From Cylindrotheca closterium (taxonomy: Eukaryota; Bacillariophyta; Bacillariophyceae; Bacillariales; Bacillariaceae), in the NCBI GenBank assembly GCA_933822405.4, contig CAKOGP040001914.1, positions 62,001 through 126,000 on the forward strand: DNA of 64,000 nt, read 5' to 3'. The position numbers and the translations under genes are program-made. Under the pieces are notes generated by a model. The model had not been told where the DNA came from. It saw only the letters and a program-made list of their open reading frames with translations, and made no database searches. Of the stretch, positions 29,704 through 40,412 are shown piece by piece (position 1 is the stretch's first letter; every line of letters begins with the position of its first letter).

Positions 29704-31171
29704 TTCATAGGTCTGACTGACTCACAATTTGTGAGAAGACTAGCTAGACCACTGTATCATCATCATAATCATATAAGATTGCAAGAATGATGAAGTCACA
29801 ATAATAATGCTGGTATGAAGAAGCCTCATACTGTGGTATATTTACACATAATTCATATATCTAATAAGTCAAAAACTACTAAGAAATGCTGATGCTAGTT
29901 GATGCTAGATACCTACTGCATGAAAATAGATACGATTGCCTCCATTTTTTATCCCTCCATATCGTAGCGCACACGTGCACCTGCCGGTATACCAGCACTC
30001 AGTTGAATCATCCTTGGTTGAATGAATACTCGTAATGATGTTCAAGTAATACCAGTACTGCAGTAGACCCAATAATATCAGATGAATCCAAGGCGGACGA
30101 CGGGCAGGTAGCTTCAAGCGTGACAACGGACAGTGTGAGGTGGAAAAGCAGGAAGGACAATGATGAACGATTGATCGCTACCGGTACAGGTACACATTAC
30201 ACTTGTAACGGTACATGATGTCAGTTAGATCGTGTCTCGTTTGCATCTGGCAACATTGCTGACATTCAACTAGCAGGTGAAGTAAACCATTGTACCAAGA
30301 TTATGCACATATAAAGCTCTATACCAGTATTGGGTGGACGAAAATAGTTAGGTGGGACAATGAATGAGGAAAGAATTAATTTAATAAAGTGCATAGTAGT
30401 AGTCTGAGGTGCTCATGTACGTTGTGTCAGTTAGATCGTGCCAACAACATCGCTGATAGTTGCCTATTATTGCATACACATGAAACTTCTTTTGTCAGAT
30501 GCGAAGATTGAAACTTTTATGGCGGTGAGAGCAATGCTACTGAATGATGCACATGTACGTTGTGTCAGTTAGATGACGTCTCTTGCAGCCAATAACTTCG
30601 TTGATGGTCAAATACTAGGAGACGAAAACCGTTACACACGAAACTTCTTCTCTACTCACCAAGATCGAAACTCCCATGTGATGAGGGCATTGCATGCACA
30701 TGATGAGTTTGGCAGTTAGGTAATGTTCTTTAGAATCAACAGCATCGCGCATCCTCCACAATATTAGATACACATGATGAAAAGTCCCTAATCAACTGGA
30801 AGATCGAAATATTTGGATCAGACAGCCACGCTTATAAGCCGACGCATGCCCGAAGCATGTCCGGCGTTCGCAAACTTCTCGTAAGAACTGATCGTGCGTA
30901 CTGTGCACCTAGGCACGCACGCTTCTAATTGCCGAACCGATATTGGAAAGACCCGCCATTTTTCCCAACGGCTGTGCGGAGTCAGCCATTTTTTCAAGCA
31001 GCTTGCGGTTGCTATAGTATTTGAAAATTCATCGGGAGGATTCAAGCAAAAAGAAGAGAAAGAGTAATTCAAACAACTCAATACTCTCAAGCAACTATTC
31101 CTCGTTAGTGTCATTCGTTCAGAATCAATAGAGACATCGTTCGTAGTTCCACCACAACTGGCTGCAGCAAA
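29704..31171. other. Intergenic region with degenerate repeats
   Basis: About 1.47 kb between phosphatase copies 1 and 2, with no supportable gene. The right two-thirds consist of degenerate tandem units (listed separately). A GTACCGGTACAGGTACAC-like tract is at about 30180. Confidence 0.5.
30214..30830. repeat. Degenerate tandem repeat, four units of about 140-200 bp
   Basis: Units begin near 30214, 30414, 30552 and 30699. Shared blocks, in order, are CATGTACGTTGTGTCAGTTAG, AACATCGCTGAT-like, ACACATGAAACTTCTT-like and AAGATTGAAACTTTT-like. Units 2 and 3 share an identical 23-base head. The last unit is most diverged. No coding potential and no hallmark of a transposon was found. Confidence 0.65.
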
Positions 31172-33981
31172 ATGAAGAATCAAGCCCGCTCATCAAAATC
31201 TGGCGGTGGCAATGGTACTGCCGGCAAAACCCGATCACCAGATTCACCAACTCCAACCTTGTCACCCAGGAGAGGAGAAAAGGGACACCCACCAACTCCC
31301 GAATCACAGTCTTGGTTTGGCAGTGCTTGGAATGCCATGTCGGGAACACCACCTAGAAACAGTCACCAACCACCAAACCAAAGCACGCCCACCTACACCC
31401 ATTCGGACCTCAATGGCGATCACCACTATCACGGCTTGGATTTGCCAGAGGATACTATGAACGGTAATAGCAATAGCAATACCACTCCCTTTCGCATCCA
31501 ACCACGATCTCGGGCTTCCACGGCTGATCAGGACGATGAGGAAGTCATTTACATGGAGAAACAACCCAACACTCCCTTGCGCAACCGTTCTCCTATGATT
31601 CAATCCTACAATGCTTCTGCGGCTAATCATGCCAGGTCCTTGCCAGGTAGTGGAGCCTCAACTCCATTGCGCAACCGATCTCCCAAGATGACCAACAGGC
31701 CTCCCATGCTGCCCAGTGGTGGAGCAGTGCAATCTCCCCGCCACATTCAGCAACCAGATCTCTCCCAGCCTGTAAAGTCTCACTTTCGCCGTCCTTACTC
31801 TCCCGTTCCGGTTCCCTCTGGTGAACCTTTCAGTAGAAAAGTGTCCAAGCCATCCATCGAGAATAGTAGCTCGTCGTTGAGGAACAATCTTGGTTTCTTG
31901 AACAAGCAACGTGCTACCCTTTGGACAGTGCTTTCGATTCTATTCTTGGGACCCACTGTGATCATTGGAGGCCGCTTCTTCATGGGGCCACCGCCCTTGG
32001 TGGGCATCAATGGTGAACCACTAGTCTCGGTTGGAGATGGTATTCTCATGGACAATACCATGATGGACAATGCCGAACATGATCATCGTTCCCTTTCCAT
32101 GTACGATACCAACACCTTCCTAATACAGAATCAAATGTTGAACGCGGGGGATGGCAAAACAGTATCTGTCAACAATCGCATCAAGTTGAAGCAACAACGC
32201 GACGGAAACTTGGTCTTGTATGATAATGGAAAAGCTCTTTGGAGTAACCGAAACAACAAGGGTACTTCTGCAAGAACTGCATATGTGACCATCTTGCAAG
32301 GAGACGGAAACCTCATTACACGTTCCATGACCTTTGATATCCGAGCCATGAGATGGGTGACCGATGTGGAATGGAGCAGTGGATCCAGCAAGGGCAACGG
32401 AGAATATCTACTCATGCTCACACAAGACCAAAAGGGACTCATGATTGTTCGCCGCTCTGACAGCAGAGTCATTTGGTCCACTGTTTCCGGGGCCAAGGTG
32501 GATGCCCCTGCTCCCGTTCCCCGACCCACTCCACGCCCTACTTCACGCCCAGTTGCACCACCACCAACTCCGCAAGTGGTGACACCCAAGGTGACCCCAT
32601 ATGCCAGCCAACCTGGAATCACTTCGTTGAATTTCCCATTTCCCTACACGGTTCCCAAGAATAACGACTACAACATCCAATCGGGACCTATGGTAGGACA
32701 TACCACTCACAGCTCGGCCAAGTTTTGGGTCTATTTGGGAAGTGGCACACCGATGCAATTGGTCTACTGGCCCAAGGATTCTTCGGAAGGAAAGGCAGTT
32801 AGCTTGGTTCCTGAAACTTCCAAACGCAATGCGGCCATCAAGACCATTACTGGCTTGAGAGCCAATACTGTGTACTTGTACGAGATTCGCATCCAAAACA
32901 AGTGGCTCGCCCAGGGACACTTCAAAACGGCACCGTCACCAGGCCAAAGGTCTTCCTTCAAGTACGTCTTGGCATCCTGTATGGACGTCAAGTCCGACAA
33001 TCATAAGAATCAGCCTGCGTGGACTGAAGTCCTCAAGAAGGGTGTCGACTTTGCCATGTTGGCTGGAGATACCATCTACTTGAATCACAAGGATTGGATG
33101 CGAGACTGGACAGTGCTCTATCATCGTATTTGGTTTCGGTACGTTGCTTACTATTGAATACTGTTGTTGATCGTAGTTTGTTCAACGACACTCTCTCTCA
33201 CACGCATCGATGTTTCTTTTCAATCGTAATATTCAGGTATTTGCAACAACGAGCAGAAGGCCATTTCGCTCGTTTCATCAAGCAGGTGCCTACCTACGGA
33301 ACCTGGGATAACCATGATTACGGACATGATTATGGAGACTACGTTCAAGCTGGAAAAGAAAACTCCCTCAAAGCCTGGGGGCATCTTTGGCCCAATCCTT
33401 ACCAAGGCTCTTCAAAGGGTGCGGGAAACTATTACATGTTCAGTTGGGGTGATGTGGACTTTTTCGTTTTGGACTGCCGATGGTACCGAAACTGGGACAC
33501 TGGCACACTCTTTGGGCAACCACAACTTGACTGGCTCGAGGACGAGCTCAAGGCATCTAGAGCGACCTTCAAAATCCTTATTTCCGCCAGTGATGTTATG
33601 GAAGAATCCATGAGTTCCGATCTCAGACGCATTGGTAGAATCGTCTCGAGGAATAATATCGATGGAGTCTTGTTCAACTCGGGCGATGTTCATCGCAACG
33701 AATACAAATCACAAAGTATTGACAACTGGCCTTACAGAGTTCATCAATTCACCTCCTCTGGTGTTGCAGTGGTTTGGAGACGAAACTTTGCGATTGTCAA
33801 TGTCAATACTGCCATTAGCAATCCAGAGATTACCGTGCAATTCCACTCTGCGGTTTCCTCGAGTCAGAATACGGACTGGCAAAACGACCGCAACTTGGTT
33901 TGCAGTCGAATCGGTGGCAAGAACCGTAACCAGGAATCCCGGTGCACTCAAACCATTCGATTGAGCGACTTGAGAGCCTAA
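31172..33981 (+). CDS. Membrane-anchored bulb-lectin/PhoD phosphatase, copy 2
   Basis: Exons 31172-33138 and 33237-33981; the intron (GTACGT...TTCAG) sits at the same split Arg codon as in copy 1. 903 aa. A disordered Ser/Pro-rich N-terminus has two TPLRNRSP units, then a membrane segment (LWTVLSILFLGPTVIIGG, about 246-270). The bulb-lectin domain (about 312-440) includes the exact mannose-binding pattern QRDGNLVLY and the second LQGDGNLITRS. After a Pro/Thr linker comes the PhoD domain with MVGHTTHSSAKFW, VLASCMDVKS, MLAGDTIYL, WDNHDYGHD and FNSGDVHRN. The first Asp of the WDDHD motif is Asn here; the His is kept. Likely a surface phosphatase. No signal peptide; type II anchor. Confidence 0.88.
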
Positions 33982-34411
33982 AGAAGAGGCAGATTGGCAG
34001 TGATCAATGCGCTATTCTAGAGAAGTGACTTCAGAAGTCACTCCTCATTATATTCATTCATTCATTCGTTTGTTCGGAAGAAACATAGACAAATGGCTTA
34101 CACCACAGCCACATTCGTATCAGTCCACCGCCAGTTAGGGTTGGTCAGTCACATAAGTAGTTGTCATATACATTACATATAGTTGAAGTTTATCATGAAT
34201 GCTACGAATATTTGAAATAGTTTTAGTTTGAAACGCTACAAATGTTTGGATGTTCCATGTCATCACACATGGCGAAACGGGTAAACGGGTGTAGCGGATC
34301 ACAGAGAGACGGCCGAAAACCGTTAGTGCGAGAAAAATAACGATTGCAACCGACATCACAAAACTAGAATACCGACACAAAAATAAAACCGTCACCTAAA
34401 AATATACGACC
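33982..34411. other. Intergenic, nothing recognised
   Basis: About 430 bases between phosphatase copies 2 and 3. AT-rich, with no gene, repeat or RNA seen apart from a short inverted pair at 34021-34043 (GAAGTGACTTC-AGAAGTCACTTC-like). Confidence 0.4.
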
Positions 34412-36740
34412 ATGCCAAGGGCGATACCCAGCAAGTTAGACCTTAATCGACCATCTTTTGACGTAACAGAAGCCGTGGAGGATGATGATGATCTCTCAGA
34501 GTCAGAATTGGAGCATGAACCCCCGAAAGTCAACTCGAAGTGTCTTGTGATCCTTTGCGGAATTTTGTTGTTACCGTTCATCTGCGGCGTGGCATACTTT
34601 CTGCTATATGTATATGTACCTGAAACAAGAGGGGTTTCTTATTTATCGGGTGTACCAAGCGGTATCCATCAATCTGGGCCTCTCGTGGGACACACAACTC
34701 ACAATTCAAGCAAGATTTGGTTCTACCAAGGCGGCGACAACGAGCCGATGAAAATCGTCTACTGGCCCCACTCAGAAGACAGAACAGAAAGTTTTTATTA
34801 CCCGGATGACAAAATAGAGGGCTTTTTCTCAGCACCAAAAGCAGTCGATTTGGTTCCAGATCCAGAAGCCAATGGGGCAGCAATGTCCACCATTCAAGGC
34901 CTGGAAGCAAACACTACATACCGCTACGAAATCCATCTAGCCAATGAATCAATCGCGCAAGGCCAGTTCAAGACGGCGCCACTTCTACACAGGGGTGCAC
35001 ATGATCCTCCAAGTAATGGTACAACACCTCCTTCGAGCAACGACACATCAATTTCTATTGGCAACGACACATCATTTTCTATTGGCAACGACACTTCATT
35101 TCCTCTGAGCAACGACACATCATTTTCTATTGGCAACGACACTTCATTTCCTCTGAGCAACGACACGTCATTTTCTATTGGCAACGACACTTCATTTCCT
35201 CTGAGCAACGACACGTCATTTTCTATTGGCAACGACACTTCATTTCCTCTGAGCAACGACACATCATTTCCTCTGAGCAACGACACATCATTTTCTACTG
35301 GCAACGCCACTTCATTTCCTCTGAGCAACGACACGTCATTTTCTATTGGCAACGACACTTCATTTCCTCTGAGCAACGACACTTCATTTTCTATTGGCAA
35401 CGCCACTTCATTTCCTCTGAGCAACGAAACATCATTTTCTATTGGCAACGATACTTCATTTCCTCTGAGCAACGACACTTCATTTCCACTAAGCAGCGAT
35501 ACATTTTTCCTTCCAAGCAACATCACATCTTTTATTCCAAGTAATGACACATCATTTCCATTAAGCAACGAGACGACATTTCTACCGAGCAGCAATACAT
35601 CTTTTCCTTTAAGCAACGATACGAATTTTCTTTCAAGCAACGATACATCTCTTCCTCTGAGCACCAACGACACATCATTTGAACGGAAACAAGGGTTATC
35701 ATTCAGATATTTGTTAGCATCCTGCATGAATGTCAAGTCCTATACACAAGGATACATGACGCAACCAGTATGGGACGAAGTCTTGGAAAAGAATATTGAC
35801 TTTGCATTGTTGCCTGGAGATACTGTCTACATGAACTACAAGGACCGGAGTCCTCAAGGAGAAATCAAATACAATAGAGTGTGGTTCCGGTAAGTCTTTC
35901 TGTCTCGTTGCATCATTGGTGGAGCGGAAGAATTAATGCCGAGTGGCGAATCTGGTGCTAACGTCATATGTTTTAAAACTGCGTGACAGACATCTACAAC
36001 AAAGGGCCGAGACCCATTTTGCTAATTTTATCAGCAAGACACCAATCTACTCCACATGGGACGATCACGACTATGGCAATAATGATGCAGATCATAGCCT
36101 GGCAGGGAAGGAAAACTCGCTCGCTGCTTGGGGACATCTTTGGCCCAACCCCTACCAGGGATCGTCCAAGGGCACCGGAAACTATTACTCGTACAGCTGG
36201 GGAGATGTGGATTATTATGTAATGGATTGTCGCTGGTATCGAAATCCGCACAATGGCACACTGTTCGGCAAGCCTCAGATGGAATGGCTGGAAGAAAAGT
36301 TGCTTGAATCTACTGCCGCTTTCAAGATAATAGTTTCAGCGAGTGATGTAATGGAAAGAGGCTTGACTGGTGATTTGAAGCAAATCGGCAAGGTGGTCAC
36401 CAAGTATTCCATATCAGGCGTTGTATTCAACTCGGGGGATATCCATCGAAATCAGTTCAAATCGCAAAAAGTGAGCAACTGGCCCTACCCGGTAGTCCAA
36501 ATCACTTCATCCGGCATAGCAAGGGTCAAGCAACGTCCTTTTGCTATAATTACGATTGACACTAACTTGGAGGATCCCGAAATGCTGACCCAGTTTTACA
36601 TTGCAGACTCCAAGGAACGTGACACGACGTGGTCCAACAATGCCACAGTAGACTGCCACGAAATCCGCAAGAGCAAAGATCGAGACTTGAAACAACGGTG
36701 CAGCAAAGTCGTTCGATTGAGTGACTTGACTCCATCATAA
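34412..36740 (+). CDS. Membrane-anchored PhoD phosphatase with N-glycosylation-sequon repeat, copy 3 (no lectin)
   Basis: Exons 34412-35889 and 35990-36740; the intron (GTAAGT...GACAG) is at the conserved split Arg codon. 742 aa. A short acidic N-tail and a membrane anchor (CLVILCGILLLPFICGVAYF, about 44-69) lead directly into the PhoD beta-sandwich (SGPLVGHTTHNSSKIWFY). There is no lectin domain. Between the sandwich and the metallophosphatase core (residues about 205-425) sits an array of 8-residue units alternating SNDTSFPL and GNDTSFSI. The core keeps LLASCMNVKS, LLPGDTVYM, WDDHDYGNN and FNSGDIHRN, so it should be active. The array makes this the only copy with a long, presumably heavily N-glycosylated, insert inside the enzyme. 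Confidence 0.88.
35030..35685 (+). repeat. 24-bp coding minisatellite encoding N-glycosylation sequons
   Basis: About 27 consecutive units of 24 bp with a higher-order 48-bp pair (TSFSIGND/TSFPLSND). By eye, 26 of the 27 units keep an N-x-S/T sequon, mostly N-D-T. Left units are near identical; right units (from about 35490) are diverged (SNITSFIP, SNETTFLP, SSNTSFPL) but still keep the sequon. Confidence 0.95.
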
Positions 36741-37642
36741 ATGATTGGTGGACGCAGAGCCATCATATGAATCAATCCAGGAAATAACATCTTTGAGTCA
36801 GCAGCCTTTACTCAATGGTGTAACGGATGAGAGTCGCAATTTCGTCCTTTATAAAAAAAATGTGTGGAATTTGTTTGAATGTAGAAATTCGTATACCAGT
36901 CTATGCTGTCTTCTCTTGCCATGATTGACCAGTAACGATTTCTTCGCTGTGATCTGTCAAGACTTCCCCCATGATCTGTCAAGACTTCCCCCCCCCCCAC
37001 CTCTGAGCCCATTGGTCAACGCTGATATTGCCACCCATGAAGACTGGTGATCTGGAGGCGGTAACTGGTACTGGTACAGTACTGTAGCTTGCTGATGGAC
37101 TCACTCGTGACCCGTTGTGTTCCAGACTTTCTTCAAAGCGAATTTCAAACAATCGAATTTTCGTCGCTCTTACACATGCAATAAGATATAACGGTGAATC
37201 TGCAGTGATGAATTGATGAATCTAAGAGCGTTTTGATTACTGTACAGTACATTTATATGTAGGTAGTGTACGTGTAGGTGGTATACACGTGTACTTTGAT
37301 AACAGAGTTTGGGACCCATGCGTGCAAGGCTAATTTGAAACTTAGTATTTTGCGGTAAGATTCATCGTGCGCGAGTTGGACGGTTTCCCATCTGTAATTT
37401 GGTAGCGCTCTAGTCCTTAACGGATACAAATTCGAGAGCCTGCGCTAGTCACCTTTTGGAAAGTCCGGCATATTGCGAGTGAATCATGCACCTCGAAGCA
37501 GGCAAGTTCGTTTTGAATCAATTATACCGGTATGTGACACATTCATTCCCAGCCGGTTACACCCCATTACTCACTGTAAATCAAGTTTCTTCTCCCACTT
37601 TTGAATCTACGAACCTTCCATAAAGCGGAAAGTGTTTTGACG
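36741..37642. other. Intergenic region, nothing coding
   Basis: About 900 bases. It contains a poly-C run (10 or so C at 36990), a direct repeat of ATGATCTGTCAAGACTTCCC (36947 and 36970), and GTAC-rich tracts at about 37065-37090 and 37240-37295. No gene seen. Confidence 0.45.
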
Positions 37643-39836
37643 ATGACAGAAGCTGCACCTAGTAAACCCGAGCTTGACAAGTCTTCCCTCGCGGAAACAG
37701 AGACAAGTACAGAGAAAGACACTGAAAAAAAAACAGATAATAGTGTAGATGAAGACAATGATGAGAAGGATAATGCAGTTGTGGAAGAACTGGTAACCAC
37801 GCACAAAGCCTCAGTGATTTATGGCACTCTATGCTGTCTTCTGCTGTTTCTTCTGATCGGTGGCATAACGTACGCTGTCCTTTATATGCCCAAATCAAAT
37901 GACCTTCCTTCTACATCACCAGGAGCAGGAGCACTAGAAGAAATTTCTACAGACGATGACACTAACGAGATTGTCTTCCAGCCAAGCATCAAGATTGATG
38001 TTCCGGCTGTCAGTGATGAAGAAACGACTGTCATTGATGAAGAAAGCTCCGGCGGAAGCAGTGGTTTTTCTTTGGTAAACTCACGTGCTAGCCTCTCCAA
38101 CTTTAACTGGGGAGCAAACACTTTCTTGACAAAGGATCAACGATTATATCAAGACAACAGAATCGCGAAAAGGCCAGGCAACAAGGCATACTATCTCCAA
38201 CAACAGTCTGATGGTAACCTTGTTCTCTTCGATCAAGATAACCGTATTTACTGGAGCAGTGGTATTGTTCACCGTCCCTCGAACAAGAGGTACTGGTCAG
38301 TCTTGCAAGGTGACGGCAACTTGGTGACATATTCGAAAATCGGCGACAACAGGCCCAGGGTAGAATGGGCTAGCAATACCCCATCTGGAAATGACAATTA
38401 CTTTCTTGTGCTGTCACAAAACCGCGACGGACTGATGATTGCCCGACGCAATGGTGGTCAAATCATTTGGTCCTCAAGATCAGGTGGTGGTGCTGCGCCC
38501 TCTGGAGGAGGGGGCGGAGGAGTAGATGTTCCTGCCGCTTCTACCAGTGGTGGCCGGATTACCTATGTTCCAGGAAAGTTGTCTCGCAGAGAAAATGGCT
38601 TGCGATTGAGCGAAGGCCTCCGAAGTCGTATTGTGGCTCGAACCGGAGAAAGGGTCCTTTTGGATGGCCGAAACAATGCCAGATCTGGTGAACGGTTCCA
38701 CGATGAACCCGATGGAGCAGGCGTCTTTGAGGATCCCGAAACTGGTGGCTGGGTTTACGTCAGCAATAGTGAGGTAAAGGAACCAAGAGGTCAAGGTGGA
38801 GTGGGTGGTATCTTTTTTGACAAACATGCTCGTACCACGGATTATCGCATGTTGCAGCGAGGAACCACCGCGAATTGCAGCGGTGGTAAGACTCCTTGGA
38901 ATACATGGGGTAAGTAGCTTCCTAGCTAGCTCACACCAAGCGAACGTTCGTCTCTACCTTTCGATTCATTCTAACACAATTTCCTTTGATTCTATTCTCA
39001 ATTACAGTCAGTTGTGAAGAGACAGAAAATGGCCGTGTCATGCAAATTGATCCATTCGGACGACGGGGAATGCAGTACATGACTATGGACCGTGGCTATT
39101 TTGAAGCCTTTGCCTCTGACATTCGAGACCGAAACAACCCTCGATTCTTTGTCACTGAAGACAAGGAGCGAGGCCCCCTGCGCAGATTTACTCCCCACTT
39201 TAAGAATTGGAACGATCCTTGGCAGCTTCTTCACTCTGCGGGAACCATTCATTATTTGGTGCTTGAACCTCGTGGTGGTGGCAGAGGGACCTTTCGTTGG
39301 ACTACTGACAAGAATTATGCCAAGACCAATGCTCAAATGTATTATCCGTTTTCGGAGGGCATCGATGTCTATCGGAATCAACTATTCTTTACTATAAAGG
39401 AACGAAAGCAACTCTTCATTTTGGATTTGGACAAACATACCTTTGAAAGGCAATCCACACGGTCGGGAGTCTTTGATGGTATGCCCGATCAAGTCCAGAG
39501 AATCGTTGACGATGGCCTGTTGTACTTTTGTGAAGAAGGCGGAGTTGAGAATGGAGTTCATGCTCGTGATACCAATGGGTGGTTCTTCACTGTCCTGTGA
39601 GTTTCTTATTGTTACTCGTGAGGAAAGATTCCACCGTTCACCGGAAATACTAACACATTTGTTTCCCTCGTTTCAGGGAGAGCGACACGTTCAATGATGA
39701 AAGTACAGGTTTGGCATTTTCACCAAACGGAAAACGAATGTATGTATCATTCCAAAGTTCAGGAACGATTTATGATATCTGGAGGGAGGATGGACTTCCT
39801 TTCCATGGCCAGACATTGAATGTCAGGTACCATTGA
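37643..39836 (+). CDS. Membrane-anchored bulb-lectin/PhoX (DUF839) phosphatase fusion, copy 4
   Basis: Exons 37643-38909, 39008-39596 and 39677-39836; introns GTAAGT...TACAG and GTGAGT...TTCAG. 671 aa. An acidic N-tail, a membrane anchor (GTLCCLLLFLLIGGITYAVL) and a bulb-lectin domain (QSDGNLVLF, LQGDGNLVTYS) are closely similar to those of copy 5. After a Gly-rich linker the C-terminal 360 residues are not PhoD but match PhoX/DUF839. The blocks are FHDEPDGAGVFEDPETGGWV, GVGGIFFDK, NCSGGKTPWNTWVSCEET, FFVTEDKERGPLRRF, FSEGIDVYRNQLFFT and STGLAFSPNGKRMYVSFQ. In PhoX the SCEE Cys/Glu and the VTED Glu are Fe/Ca ligands, so the metal site appears present. The domain is shorter than bacterial PhoX. 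The start at 37643 aligns with copy 5. Confidence 0.85.
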
Positions 39837-40412
39837 GCATTGAGCCTTCACGAAGCGGTACGAGTAGTACCATCTGATATGGTCAAAAACTCATCTATTT
39901 GTTCATGACATTTTGAGAGGACCAAGGTAGGACCTAGGACTAGAGTAGAGAAATTAGGAATAGTATAGAATCAAATTTTCTTTAGATATTTATATATATA
40001 TATATATATGGATAATAGCAATATCATGGACAGTATTGACAAAATAGTGGTGTTACGCTTTGAAGACCAATAATAGCAGAAAAAGGACGTTTGAGGTACT
40101 CCTGTATTGCGCCGGAGATATTCGAATATAAACACGCACGTGTTGCACCAGTAGCACCGCGAAAACCATGCTGTAGATTTGAATTCAAATTTTTCACACA
40201 TGCAATTTACCGCGCTGGACCTTTCCTTTTGGTCGCTTGCTGTCCTGAACGGCAAGAAATTTTTGAATCGAAGTGTCTGAGGATAGTCGCTCGAACAAAG
40301 ATTCAGAGATTCCACGCGCAAATCAATCAACAACGATCAAGACAAAAGAATGCGATTTCTGGTCAAGAACGACCAATGTCTTACAACAACAGAAAGAGCA
40401 ACTAAAGGGAAA
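39837..40412. other. Intergenic, with (TA)n
   Basis: About 575 bases between phosphatase copies 4 and 5. A (TA)n microsatellite lies at about 39985-40008. No gene supported. Confidence 0.4.

Noticed and set aside
34924..35736. 270-aa minus-strand frame opposite the sequon repeat
   Set aside because: It is the antisense shadow of the 24-bp repeat; repeat periodicity in multiples of three keeps all frames open.
37643..39836. Reading copy 4 as a truncated PhoD gene
   Set aside because: After the linker none of the PhoD motifs (ASC, GDTVY, WDDHD, GDIHR) occurs, whereas PhoX blocks occur in order across three well-spliced exons.
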